Origin: Thermothelomyces thermophilus ATCC 42464 | Lineage: Eukaryota; Ascomycota; Sordariomycetes; Sordariales; Chaetomiaceae | Length of the DNA: 64,000 nucleotides | Assembly: GCF_000226095.1 (NCBI RefSeq) | Contig: NC_016472.1 | Location: 10,726,001-10,790,000, forward strand | Direction: 5' to 3' | In this document: one piece after another, positions 36,332 to 47,546 of the stretch | Layout of the letters: every line of letters starts with the position of its first letter | How positions within the stretch are numbered: position 1 is the stretch's first letter | Translations under genes and position numbers: made by a program | The notes under the pieces: model-generated | Seen by the model: the letters and a program-made list of their open reading frames with translations, nothing else | Database searches by the model: none | What the model was told of the DNA's origin: nothing

Positions 36332-36512
36332 TTGCAACCGGGTGGAATTGAATTTTACTACGTTTTTGAGCTTTTCAGAGCCCAGTTTACAATTGAACTA
36401 TTTGCAGCTATTTGAGGCTGTTATTGCGATGGTAATTGAACTTGATGGCACCTTTTGCAAAGACGCGAATGTATGGGAAATTTGGTGGCGATGTGTCCGG
36501 CTATATTGGCAT

Positions 36513-36588
36513 GTCCGGGGGTTTTGGCCCCACCTGTCGGGAGACAGGTGGTAGTCCTGAACTAATTAGTCAGCAACTAACCACCGGG
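36513..36588 (-). repeat. Right terminal inverted repeat of pogo copy 1
   Basis: Reverse complement of the left end. It is followed by the TA at 36589-36590. Confidence 0.92.
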
Positions 36589-36590
36589 TA

Positions 36591-37571
36591 TGTGTCCCTC
36601 ATCGGCACCTGCGTGCCTGCGCCCCGCTCACCGTGGCTTGGCTCAGCGACAACAGGCCATCCCGGGGAAGCGCACTCTCGTCCTGGGCTCTAACGGCCGG
36701 GATGGTCTGGGCGCGTCATCGGATCGCAGCCAGCTGTATGAACTTGTGTATGAACAAACCGGCCCGAGTATGCGCCCCGGCTGCCGAGGCCCCTTCTTCA
36801 TCCGGATGCGCTTCCAACGCGGCGGCGTTGGCCGGCTTCTTGGCATACGGTACCGTGCCACGCTGCAGGCGGTGAGCCAGCAGAGGGCGGCGCCTCCTAA
36901 TGTAAGATTGAAATCGGTTGAGGCGATCGGGTTTCAAGGAGAAAAAAGACGGGGGAAATTCGAGGTACGCCGATCGGTATGAATGTACATACAATGCCGT
37001 AGTACTGCGTAGTGTATCCGATCAAGAATTTAAACTCCGCCGGAATTCATACGCGGCGGATGACTCAGGTAGGCTGGTAGTGTATGCATGAGCCGAATCG
37101 GTGCCCGTAGCAAAATGCAAATGTCCTGATCGGGTAGATCGTCCCAAGCAAGTTGAGCGATGCTGATGGGCAGGTCCCCCACCACTGAGGAGCCTTGCCT
37201 TCCCGGGCCGCCCACCGAACCAGCAAAAAAAGCTTCCCTAAGACCCTGTTATCGGTTTGATAACAGGCTTGCTCGGGGAGGGGGTGCCCCTGCCTCGTTC
37301 TCGACGTTGAGCAGCAGCGGCCAATCAGCAGCTGCAACTCGATCAGTTTGGGGTGTGGGGGGAAAGAAGCCCTGCTTCGTGGGGCAGGGGTCAGGAGGAG
37401 GTGGTCCCCATTGGCCCCACCGTCTAACCTGATTTCCCCCGCCAGAGAACCCGACCTCGCCCCGTTCCTTCCTCCACCACGGGTACAGACACCGAAAGCT
37501 TAATCCCATCTGCCGCGCCATCATCGAGTTGCCCAGTCTTCTCGAACACCCCACGAATCCGATGCCAGAAC
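36591..37571. other. Region upstream of the Zn2Cys6 regulator gene
   Basis: Presumed promoter and 5' UTR of the regulator, plus the right flank of pogo copy 1. Open frames on both strands show no domain. A GC-rich stretch rich in CCCC/GGGG occurs near 37270-37440. Confidence 0.45.
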
Positions 37572-40139
37572 ATGCCGAGGCCGTCGAATTCGTCCGCAAA
37601 CCCGGACAGCTCCTCAACCACGACGCCGTCGCCGTTTCATCGCCTGCCCGTCAATCCTCGCAGGAAGAAGGTCGCCCCCGATGAGCGGAAGCGTGTGGCC
37701 ACCGCGTAAGTGAGGGCCTCTCTGTTCTCTCTTGCTTCGCCCGTTTCCATTCCCTTCCCTCTTTTTGCTACTCCTCTCTTACTCTGTCTTCGCGCCCCGC
37801 TAACGGTGGGCCTGTTCCGCGACTGCAGCTGCAATAGCTGTAATGTGCGCCGCATCAAGTGCAGCGGCGAGCGGCCATGCCGTCAGTGCACCACCGCTCA
37901 GCGCGATTGCCTGTACCCGGAGCCCGTTGAGAGGGTGACCATCCCCCGGGCCGAGCTGGAATCACTGCGGCGCCGGTGCGCGTCGCTTGAGCGTCAGCTG
38001 GCCGCGACGGAGCAGAGCGGACGCCTGCTGGATGCCGGCCAGCAGCTCGCCTCCCCCGTGGCATCCTCCCGCGCCGAAGCGGCCGACTCGCTGTCTCCCA
38101 ATGGAGAGGTACAGCACTCCATCCGACCCGGCGGGATCGACGGGAGGATGCTTGCTGATCCAGCGGGCACTACCCGTTATCTCGGCGAGACTTCCGGAGC
38201 AACCTTCCTTGACACTCTCAAGGAGTTGATCGCCACAGCCACCCCTCTGGCCCAAGTGCTCGACGGCGAGTCGGGAGAGGGCTCGGCCGGCTCCGCCTTT
38301 CTCGGCTCCGTTGGCCAGTACCAGACGCATGATTCCAAGCCAATGATGATGCCCGTCAATGTTGACCCTCTCGCTCTGCCTTCAGAGGCCGACATTACTG
38401 CCGCCCTGTCGCAAGTCCGCTACTTCATACAGGACGGAAATGGCGCCTTTGCGAGCGGCGGCACAATGTTCTGGCCTTTTGAGGACGTGCAACACATCCT
38501 CTCGCTCGCGTCCCTCCCCTCGATGCAGAGTCCCGGCGGCGTGACACGTCCCGGCCCCCACCATCGCCCACTTGCCCTGTATCACACCGCCTTTGCTTTC
38601 GCCCACTTGCTGAACTTGAGAGAGCCCGGGTCAGCCGTCGATGGCCAGCTAGGCGAGGAGTATTTTGCAAGGGCCCGGTCTCTTCTCGGCAACCTGCTGG
38701 ACCGCACCACGTACACCATCCACGACATCGCCGTGCTGGCCCTCATGACCCTGTACCTGGTCGAGAATAACCGCCGAGACGCAGCTTACATGGCCATTAG
38801 CAATGCCATGACAGTCAGCGTTATGCATGGCCTCCACAAGGGGGGTTCCGGCAACGAGATTGGCGTGAGGACCTTCTGGACCGTCTACGTCCTGGATAGG
38901 TGGGTGAGATTGTGTCGGCTTAATTACGCATGGCCCGTATGCTAATAGTGCGTTTAGGTGGCTTGGCTGTGTCATGGGCCGACCGCCCTCAACCCCGGAT
39001 GACGCCATCACACTTCCCCTTCCTCGGGAGTGCCCGTACGTATTCTCCCTACCGGTCCCGCCTCTCCTTGTGTGTGCTGACACGGTCCCAGCGGACTCCC
39101 TTCCCCTGATGGCCTCCGTGCCCACGTGGAACTGTGCAAGATCTCCGACTACATTGTGTATAGCAGCTACCGGGAGGCTGGATTGCCCGATCTCCTGACA
39201 AAGGCCACCGTTCGCGTCGGAAAGGCGCTGGAGATGCTTTCGCGGTGGCGGGAGAACCTCCCGCCCTCGCTCCAGCTCCCTGCGGACCCGTTGACGCTTA
39301 TCCCGGTCGATCTGTTCACACAAGCTGCTTCATTTGGACAGGGTCCGGCCGCTCTACTGAGCGGCGCAGCCAGCTTTGGACACGATCGGGCCTGCTGGGC
39401 GTTGCACATGAGCTACAACCAGGTACGCCCTCAGCGCATCTCGATGGGAGCACGCTAACATTCGAGGCAGCTCGTCATCCTTGCCGTCCGGCCGGCAATG
39501 CTTATGGCGGTCTGGAAGGCTATTGCCAGCATCGTCTGCATCGATCATCCCTTCGATATCGAGGTTATGCAGTCGCAGATCGAGCCCATCCGCGCCTGCA
39601 GCGATGCCGCCCGGCGCAACCTCCGACTAGGCCGGTTGATGCGCCTCCACAGCCCGCAGCAGAAGTTGCTCCTATCAGATCTGCACAACATCTTCAACGC
39701 GGCCATCGTTCTCACAATGCACCAGATGGTGTTTGTGAACCTCCGAACTCAGGACATAGACGATGTCGGGTGGGCCGTTGAGGTGTTCGAGACGGAAGCC
39801 AAGACGGGCAACGAGTACGCCAAGGACTGTACGCGCGTCTTACAGGACCTCAAGTACTTGGCCCAACAACTGCGAAACCCAATCCACGATCCCGACGTCA
39901 AACAAGCGCTGCTGTCGGAAGTCGGGGTGCTCCGCGACCTGCGCCCGGACGACGTGGCCCCGGCCGACGTGATGGACGAGGGCAACGACGGCTCTGCCGC
40001 CCCCAACGGCGACCGGGACACCTCGCGGTATCAGGGCAACCACAAGGCGCTGTACCAGAGAGCGGCAACCGCCTACCAAACGCTGGCGTCCTGGTGGCAT
40101 GCAGACTACATACAGTTCTACAGTTCTTTTCTTTCCTAG
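37572..40139 (+). CDS. Zn(II)2Cys6 fungal transcription factor
   Basis: Five exons, 37572-37705, 37829-38899, 38958-39035, 39092-39422 and 39471-40139, give 760 residues. All junctions keep phase and use GTRNGN donors with AG acceptors. The ATG at 37572 is the in-frame start that leads into the basic stretch PRRKKVAPDERKRVATA. The DNA-binding cluster spans the first intron: CNSCNVRRIKC, then C-RQ-C and a last C after TTAQRD, spacing C-x2-C-x6-C-x5-C-x2-C-x6-C. A coiled-coil dimerisation helix follows (ELESLRRRCASLERQLAA). The middle is a Fungal_trans domain: FWPFEDV, YHTAFAFAHLLNLREPG, IHDIAVLALMTLYLVENN, AMTVSVMHGLHKGG and FWTVYVLDRWLGCVMGRPP...PDDAITLPLP. It is a nuclear regulator; its targets are unknown. 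It lies between two copies of the pogo element and shows no RIP damage. Confidence 0.93.
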
Positions 40140-42416
40140 TCAAACCTGGCTTGGCAATGTGTTGTTCAGTTTGCGCAAGCTTGATACCACGACTTTTTCT
40201 GTTTTGTATTAAGCCATGAGAGGACTCCTGTTATGGGCCCCTTACAAGCCCCCAAAAGACCGCTTCTCCTCGACTTCGAATCTCGAAGAGTGCTTCGCAT
40301 TTTGATGTACTACTGTCTGTCCATTCTCCGGACTCGATCACGTATGCGTCAGTCAGGCCGGTCGGAACCCAATCGAACAAGAACGCTCCGAATCACCACT
40401 TTGACCCGACTGTCTGGCGATTGAAGCTTGTGGAAAGTTGATGTCGCACGGCCGGACCCCCCTAACGCGGTTGTGTTCGGCTTGCCAGGCTCGACCGATT
40501 TGAGAATCATTGTTGTCTTTAACAACGTGATCTTCGGGTGGTCCTAGAAGGAGTCACGAGTCACCTTGTCGTTGGGATTGCCGAGCACGACGACCTGAGG
40601 TGCTCGAGACACGTCTCTCGAGCCCAGAAAGGTGGGCAGCGAGACTGTCCTTTCCTGGCGGCAGACGAAGCGGCAATGGCGGTCCGCTCTTGATACCACA
40701 AGGTCAATACCAACGGACGCTAGGGCAGAGAGCCGTGCGAGTAAAAAGTGATTTGGTGGGATTGAGGTGCCGATGAACTAGAGAACAGACGTTCCGCCAG
40801 AAACAAGGCTATCGAGATACCCTTGTGTAGAGGGCGGGATTCCAGGATGCGGAGATTGGGGATTAAGTCGCGGTCGAGGGCCAATAGGCGTGATCCTTGA
40901 CGGATAGTTGGACTCTCGGATAGTGTGAGGACCGCGATGTGCTGATTCGATGGCGGGTTTGACGGAAAGGGTCTCGCAATAGAGGCTTCAAGGGCCCCTG
41001 CGAGATCAGCCTAGTCACTCCCCGGCGTGCCGTGATACTGATAGTGTTCCAGTCGGTTGAGAACCGCGTCCGGGCAGTGCAGTCAGTAATTAGGCGCTCG
41101 TTATCACGGCGCCCCGCCTCCCCCTCTCCTCCCCCCTCAAACTGCCACTCTTCCACAGATGCCACGCCATGAAATGCACTGTTACCCACCACTCTCTCGT
41201 CGGCCCACTGCCGGGCGCTTCCATCGTAGTCGTAGAGATTGCATCCCTCGTTTCTTCCCAGGGCCGTGCTCGCCAGCCGCTGCTCACCACTCGCGTGGTC
41301 TTAAGCCAGGGCCTTGAGCCGGCCATCACGCACGACGTTCACCCACAGCCGGAGACCCGTCTCAAAACCACATGCGGCGGGACTCTCGGCCAGCCGCAGT
41401 ACACGACTCGGGTCTTCCTCCCCACCGTAGGACCACCAGGCTGCCGGGAGCAGGGAGCAATCAACTGGGTCGATGCTCCCGGAGATTGGAGAGCGGTGGT
41501 GTCTGTTGGTGGTAATGAGTTTGCGGGGGCCCGCCCAGCGGAGGAGCTGAATTGGGTTCTAACAAGCTGTTATTTATACTTTGACCGGATCGATGTCAAG
41601 TTCCCTACGGTATGAATGCTGCTTTGAGACTTCACTTCGTAGACACACGGAATGAGCGAGCCAGGGAGATGCGCATGGTCTCGACAATGAGTGGGCAAAT
41701 CCTGATTTCAAGGACAGGCTGCGCACTGAAAGGTGAAAGGTGAACACACTGGGGTTTAATTAGGTGCTGTAACGCGACTACAGGAGTCGCTGAGATGGGT
41801 CGGCCTGCCAGTTCGCCGAGTTCCCGTGGCGCTCGCGCAAGCCCAGTTTGCGAACGACAGAGTGCCGAGGAAAGCGGGCTTTTCAGAGCGGTCCCATGGC
41901 TTGTGGCGGAGTCTAGACAATATCACCCTTAGCGCCAGGATCACAATCTCTACCGCTTCGAGCACACCGTGACTAGCGGCTTGGGTAATGATGTATGTAC
42001 GGACGTATGTGCATCCGTGTCGAGCACCGCTGGATGTAGGGTGTGACGGAAATGAAGCAAGGAGGGATCCTATGAACAGAGATTGGTATAGTTTCAATTG
42101 AGGAGAATAGAAACTCGGTTATGGCCCGAGAGAGATGGTTTAATCCCCCGTGGCATAAAATCATAAGGAGCTGGCAGGCTTAATTAGGGAGAATTTGCGG
42201 CCTTGGAAGGAAGCCCCTAGCCATGGTGTTGGAGGACCGTGTGCGCCAAGCGATGTTACCAAGCCGGGTTCCCTTCAAGCCTCCCTTCCCCAATGTGACT
42301 TTTGTTGATAAAAGAAGGCAATAATACCCTGGCACCAGAACTCCGATCCCAGACCCATGCCTGACCGAGTGGATTGAACCCGGTCACAATTCCCACTTCC
42401 GCCACCTCCGCCTTTT
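40140..42416. other. Intergenic, with possible gene relics
   Basis: No intact gene. On the minus strand, about 40.55-40.72 kb (reading VGIDLVVSRADRHC and later APQVVVLGNPNDK) and 41.1-41.55 kb have coding-like codon use but contain stops; the second is listed separately. TAATTA words occur at 41085, 41756 and 42179. Confidence 0.4.
41100..41550 (-). pseudogene. Possible relic of a lectin-like or beta-propeller gene
   Basis: One minus-strand frame reads LLPAAWWSYGGEED, VLRLAESPAACGFE, LRLWVNVVRDGRLKALA, then a stop (41301-41303), then DHASGEQRLASTALG, CNLYDYDGSARQWADE and AFHGVASVEEW. Codons end mostly in G or C. The alternation of short strands with WxxDG-like turns recalls fungal fucose-lectin-type propellers, but I see no diagnostic motif and no start codon. 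It could be a decayed host gene or a chance open frame. Confidence 0.28.
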
Positions 42417-42869
42417 TTAAGATAACCCGTAGTTGGAGCCCTCGGTGTGCAGGGGTTTCGCCGCAGCGCCGCCGTAGCCGCCGACCCCGTGGCTCGCGGT
42501 CCCGTCCCGGTCCGAGTCGACGCGGGGGTCGAGGGCGTTAGCGACTCGCGACTTGTGCGGGCCGTAGGTGCCGCTGGCCGGCTTGGCACCCTGGCCAGAC
42601 GATTCTTCTCCGGCCGCCGTGCTACCGCTGTTGCCGCCGCCACCGCTCAGGTCGCATCGCTCCACGCGGCCGGCGTCCTGGGCTTCCTCCCGCTGGGCTG
42701 CCGATGCCGCTCGGGGCTGGGCCTGGGACTCGGGCTGGGCCTGGCTGCCTCCGGCCGGAGGACGATCCGGATAGGGGCCGCGCGTGTGGGGGTCATAGGT
42801 CTCGACCGTCGCCTGCTCGCGCCGCTTGGGGTTGAGGGCGTCCTTGATCGCCTCGAAGAGGTCTGACAT
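42417..42869 (-). CDS. Small hydrophilic Gly/Ser/Gln-rich protein
   Basis: A single exon of 150 residues starts MSDLFEAIKDALNPKRREQ. A further in-frame ATG lies 33 bases upstream (42902), but the MSDLFEAIKDAL start gives a clean amphipathic helix. The middle is low complexity (QAQPESQAQP, GGGGNSG). The end carries the ordered motif GTYGPHKSRVANALDPRVDSDRDG, quoted here in parts: GPHKSRVANALDPR and VDSDRDG, then HGVGGYGG. This GPH-S-N-x-DPRVDSD pattern recurs in small fungal stress-associated proteins of unknown biochemical role. No membrane segment or signal peptide is present. It stands alone; the nearest gene is 2.3 kb away. Confidence 0.7.
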   Translation of the reverse strand: MSDLFEAIKDALNPKRREQATVETYDPHTRGPYPDRPPAGGSQAQPESQAQPRAASAAQREEAQDAGRVERCDLSGGGGNSGSTAAGEESSGQGAKPASGTYGPHKSRVANALDPRVDSDRDGTASHGVGGYGGAAAKPLHTEGSNYGLS

Positions 42870-43301
42870 GATTCGTGCGTTGGAATTGAAAGTTGGTTGC
42901 AACCCGTTGCGGTCGAGGCTTGTTTTGTGAGACCCAGATGTGTTTGTCGCGTCTAATTAGCCGGATGTAGTGGACTCGTGACGTGATTTCTTTCGAAGCG
43001 AGATATAGTAGAAGGGACCTAAAATACTGCGTACACGCACATCGACCTCCCTTGTTATATCTAATAACTTTTAATTACCTGTTCTTGCAAGTGCTAATTA
43101 CTCATGTGTCTTGGATAAGGTGCTCTAGTACGGTTAGAGGAGGGGTTGAGTAATTACACAATTCGCCTATGATGTCATGGCAGATTCTGCCCAGCCCTGG
43201 ACCCTTTCAAAAGTCTAGGGGACCCCGCGTTGGCTCGAACTCGAAGTCACTTGACGGCGGGGGGTCGTGATGTCACGGCAGGAATTGCCGCAAAATAATT
43301 A
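42870..43301. other. Upstream region of the small-protein gene and border of the repeat nest
   Basis: Host-like DNA with TAATTA words at 42953, 43072, 43096, 43150 and 43296. This is the last clearly single-copy sequence before the repeats that fill the rest of the window. Confidence 0.5.
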
Positions 43302-45068
43302 TACCCGGTGGTTAGTTGCTGACTAATTAGTTCAGGACTACCACCTGTCTCCCGACAGGTGGGGCCAAAACCTCCGGACATGCCAATATGGCCGGACAGG
43401 TACGCGTCTAAATCCGTGTCCAATTTTACCAGCCAACTCCCTATACTCAAAGATATAACTACTACTACAAGCCTAGTTAAACCTACTCTCCTATATACGA
43501 TACCTCTGACTAACTAAATCTAGGAACTAGCTAATATATAGGCCGTTAAATGGCTCCTTGCTGCTTAAGCTTGCTACTAAACTAGCTATTTACCCTATAG
43601 AAAGTAACCTAGTATTTAGTATATAGTTTAGCTATTTAAGATTAGAAAGACCTAGGTTAGCTAGTACTTAAAGTCTTTAAAGGATACTAGACTTCTAGCT
43701 ACTAGTAGTAATATAGTTAGAAGACCTTAGTCGCTTCGAAATGACGAAGATTTAGCCTTTAAAGGATATATATACTAGCTTATCGAATCTAGTTCTCTTA
43801 CTACTAAAGATCTTCTTTAAGATACTATTAACTATTTATAGGTATGTTATAATCCTTCCTACCTTCCTATTAATAAGTACTAGTAGTTATATTAGAAATA
43901 GGATTATCTATAGTTTTAGCTAATATTCTTTAAACTAGTTAAAGTAAACTAACTCTTAGCTAAGTAGTAGGTAGAAGAACTAGAGATATTCTTTAATAAG
44001 CTTAAAGATATTATTAAAAGCTTTAAGATTACTATATCTAGCTATTAGAATATAGATAAAACTAGATATATATTTATAATATTAAATAGATAGTTTAAAA
44101 TCTTAATAGTTAAAATAGATAAGAAGAAGAAGGTTAGTTCCTTCCTTTAGATACTAATATAGAATGCTTACTATAGTATTTTATTAGCTAGAGATTCTAG
44201 ACCTTTATAATTAAAAGTTAATAAATATAATTAGTATTAGAAATACTATTAGTAATACTATTCTAGTATTTTATATCTTTAAATAGTAGCTATTAAAAGA
44301 TTAGGATATTAAAGGTCTTAATAAGGAGATATAATTCCATAAATTAGAGATAGCGTTTAATAATGCTAAGATTATAATAGATTAGATATAATATTTTAAT
44401 AAATATTCCTTTACTATCTATATTAAGTTCTAATAATATAGTATAAGCTTTAAGAAATAGTTTAGTTATAACTATTATAACTTTAGTCTTACTCTTAATA
44501 TATACTTTATTAACTTAGATAACGTTACCCCTAAAGATTTAGTCCATATATCTATATTATTAGAAGAATATATATATTAATTACTTATCCTAAATAACTT
44601 TATAAGATATTATAACCTTAAGCTTTATGAATATTACCTCTTATTCGATATTATTATTATCTTCCTCCTTCCCTATTTAATATACTTTATCTAGCTAATA
44701 GATATAAGGGTCTTTCGCTATCTTAAGGAAGTATATTAATAATATCTCTAGTAGGTAGTTTAAAATAATGATCTTATATTTACCTAGGCAGACTTTATTA
44801 AAGAATTCTAGGAAATCTAAGATACTAGTTTTAAACGCTAAAATATTATAATAGGATTCGAAAAGACTAGTCTTTTCTACTAAATCAATATATTATAATA
44901 GACTAAATTAAGGAGAAAGTATTATCTAGTATAAGTATTAGATATCTTATAATAATTCCTAATAATAAGTAATGGGTATATATAAAAAAAGGTATTAACT
45001 ATATTTAAAAGTAGTATCTTAAGCTTTTTAGTTTACTAATATAAAAACACTTTTAGAATATTATTATT
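43302..45068 (+). mobile_element. pogo/Fot1-like transposon copy 2, 3'-truncated and RIP-saturated
   Basis: Starts with the same TA plus terminal inverted repeat as copy 1 and runs colinear with it, corresponding to 33655 to about 35430, until a LINE begins. From about 43430 on nearly every CpA/TpG of copy 1 is TpA here, and other Cs and Gs are also changed, so the transposase frame is destroyed throughout. The first 120 bases are almost unmutated. The right-hand part and right inverted repeat are not in the window. Same orientation as copy 1. Confidence 0.92.
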
Positions 45069-47117
45069 AGGGTGGCCTGCCACTAGGCTAGTTGTCAAGG
45101 GAGGTAGTACTATTACAAAGGCTCTTTTAAGCAGGTTTGTACCGGTCGTAGGGTTAGGGGGAGTCAATTGTTCTAGGGCTGGCAGGCTACCTATTCGTAT
45201 CCCTTTCGAATTGTAGTTATAAAACTAATCCTTAGGGAGGAAAACCTCCCTTTTAGATCCATAGGCTAATAGATACATCTTATATTATAGATCGGCTATC
45301 CCCTTTTCCCGGCTATACCCTGATCATGCCTATTATAGTAGGGTTATACCTATTAGTGCCTAGGCATAGGCCCTCTAGCCGCTATAGCCCGGCTATAGGC
45401 ACAGGTCGGCTTACGTTTGTAATAACTTACTCTCCCCTTTGGCAGGCCTATCTATAGGCCTATAGGTTCTATCGGAATAGCTTTATCCTAGATGCCTATT
45501 TTGTAGTAGCTAGGCAAGGCTATAAAGCCACTTACCGGTCAACCCTCCAAAGCTCCCGGCCTTCAAAGGAGGGCTTACAACCCACCAACAGAAGGCTAAA
45601 GCACTGGCCGATAAGTTCTTTCCGAACCCGGAAGCGGACCTGGCAGATATCGACGACCCGGATCTGAACGACCACTGGGAGCCGAAGTTCAAAATGAGCT
45701 AGGGGGTCACGGTAGGCGAAGTCAGGGTAGTACTAGCTAGGGCAGCCCCGTGGAAGGCCCCGGGGGAGGACCTCCTCCCTATAGGTCTACTAAAGGCCTG
45801 TAGGCGGCCACTCTACTAGATACTAGCTATACTAGCCTCGGAAAGCCTACGGCTCGGCTGTTTCCTAGCCTGGTTTAAAAGGGCTAAGATAGTAGTCCTC
45901 TATAAACCCGGCAAACCCCTATAGGCCTACTTTACCCCGGGTGGCTATAGGCCTATAGCGCTCCTACTAATAATAGGCAAGGTGCTAGAGGCTATAGTTG
46001 CCTAGAAGGTAACGGCCGTTACAGAGGCCTATAGGCTTCTACCGGCTAAACAGATGGGCAACCGGGAACATAGGTCTACAGAACTAGCCATCCGGCTTAT
46101 TACGGCTTAGGTCTAGGAGGCCTGGAGGTACAAGGCGGCTACCTCCATTCTATAGCTCGATATCTCAGGGGCTTTCGACACCGTTAACTATACCCGGCTA
46201 CTAGCCACTTTACGGAGCCAGGGCTTTCTAAAGTGGTTAGTGATCTAGGTCAGGGAGTGGCTATAGGATAAGGTAGCTATCCTTTACTTTGATAGCCAGG
46301 AAACGGAGGATATAGTAGTAAGGGCTAGGATCCTATAGGGGTTACCCCTCTCCCCTATACTATTTATCCTCTATATAGCCTCCCTTTACTAGGCCATCCG
46401 TCGGGCCAGCCCCGCGGTCAGTTTAATAGGCTTTGCTGACGATACTAACCTCCTAGCCTTTAGGAGGGCCGAGGAGGCCTATAACGGTTAGCTATAGAGG
46501 GCCTAGAAGGCCTGCCTTTAGTAGGCGAGGACCTAGGGTATAGCTTTTGCCCTGGAAAAGTACGAGCTCATCCACTTTAATAGGGGCCGGAAATAGTAGT
46601 CGCGACCGCTAGAGCTCCTACGGCCTAGAGGGGGTACTATTACTATAGCCCCGTCGAAGTCGGCTAGATTCCTTAGGGTCTAGCTAGACTAGAGGCTATA
46701 GTAGGGCCCTTACTATGTAAAGGTAGCTAAGAAGCTAGAAACCTAGGAGTTTGCCCTAACTAGGCTTGCTACAAAGACCTAGGGCCCCGGCCTCCTACAG
46801 GCCTACGAGGTCTATACTAAGTGTATCCGCAGCGCCCTAGCTTACAGGGCCTTGAACTTCTATAAGCCTACCAAGCCAGGGGGTAAGCCGGAAGGCCCTG
46901 CCAGGGAACTATCAAAGGCCTAATACAGGGCCCTTCAAGTAGTTACCAGGGCCTATAAGGCTACCCCTATCCGGTGCCTCGAAATAGAAGCCTAGGTACC
47001 ACCCCTTAACCTCTATCTTAACAAGAGGCTAGCTAACTTCGAAGCTAAACTCGACTAACCACTCTTATAGACTAAGGCAGGTCTAGGGGCCTCCTAGGTC
47101 CCTATAAGGGCCCTTAT
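45069..47117 (+). mobile_element. Tad-like LINE (non-LTR retrotransposon), 5'-part, RIP-decayed
   Basis: A reverse transcriptase of the LINE type is recognisable despite many stops. An ALADKFFPNPEADL stretch precedes AAPWKAPG at about 45.75 kb, then GYRPIALL, LDISGAFDTVN, LPLSPILFILY and the catalytic FADDTNLLAF at about 46.43 kb. After it comes the usual LINE linker (RALQVVTRAYKATPIRCLEIE, in part) at about 46.95 kb. Most stops are TAG in place of CAG/TGG, again RIP-type. Order and motifs fit the fungal Tad clade. The beginning (45069-45500) has no clear homology I can name. The element is cut at 47117 by Gypsy element B and probably continues at 62280. Confidence 0.85.
47113..47117. repeat. 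Target duplication of element B (left copy)
   Basis: CTTAT before the 5' LTR of B is repeated as CTTAT at 62275-62279 after the end of its interrupted 3' LTR. Confidence 0.9.
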
Positions 47118-47546
47118 TGTCACGGAAATATACATGCAGGACACCGCCTAAGCCGCCTTCCCCGACAAGCCAATAGAATAGTAGGCACGAACGGACCAAT
47201 CAGGAAAGGATCACGCTTAGCAAAGTGATCCATACGCTATAGGATCACTATCGCAGCCGTAATCCAGACGACAAAGGATCACTAGATAAAGAGTGATCCC
47301 AGGATTATATATATATGTAGATAGTCACTCGTTATAGTAGACTCTAGGAGTTCACTAGTGATAACAACTACAACCTACAATCATAAGTACTTATACTAAG
47401 CATTACTAACCATTATAAGAGATAACTCTAGTATTGTTATAAACCCTTTGGCTTTACCAAATCCCTTAGACGACTTACACGTTTATCCCATTTAACCTAC
47501 CTTCGTCTGAACCCTTTTAGAAGAAGTCTGAGTTAGGTTTGTTATA
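47118..47546 (+). repeat. 5' LTR of element B
   Basis: 429 bp. TG start; the end has been changed from CA to TA. The 5' part is unlike the LTR of C; roughly the last 250 bp, from the TATATA tract on, are closely similar to C and D. Confidence 0.9.

Larger units (their letters stand above)
33655..36590 (+). mobile_element. pogo/Fot1-like DNA transposon, copy 1, nearly intact
   Basis: The copy is 2,936 bp including the flanking TA dinucleotides, which are the expected target duplication for Tc1/mariner-pogo elements. The ends are inverted repeats of about 75 bp (CCCGGTGGTTAGTTGCTGAC at the tip), near perfect until they diverge at about 33732 / 36513. Each arm also holds a short internal hairpin, CCACCTGTC...GACAGGTGG. 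It encodes one spliced transposase on the + strand. It lies in host-like GC DNA and carries very few RIP-type changes, in contrast to copy 2 at 43.3 kb. Confidence 0.94.

Noticed and set aside
33655-45068. A composite transposon formed by the two pogo copies
   Set aside because: The copies are direct repeats of very different age, copy 2 has lost its right end, and each has its own TA target; independent insertion is simpler.
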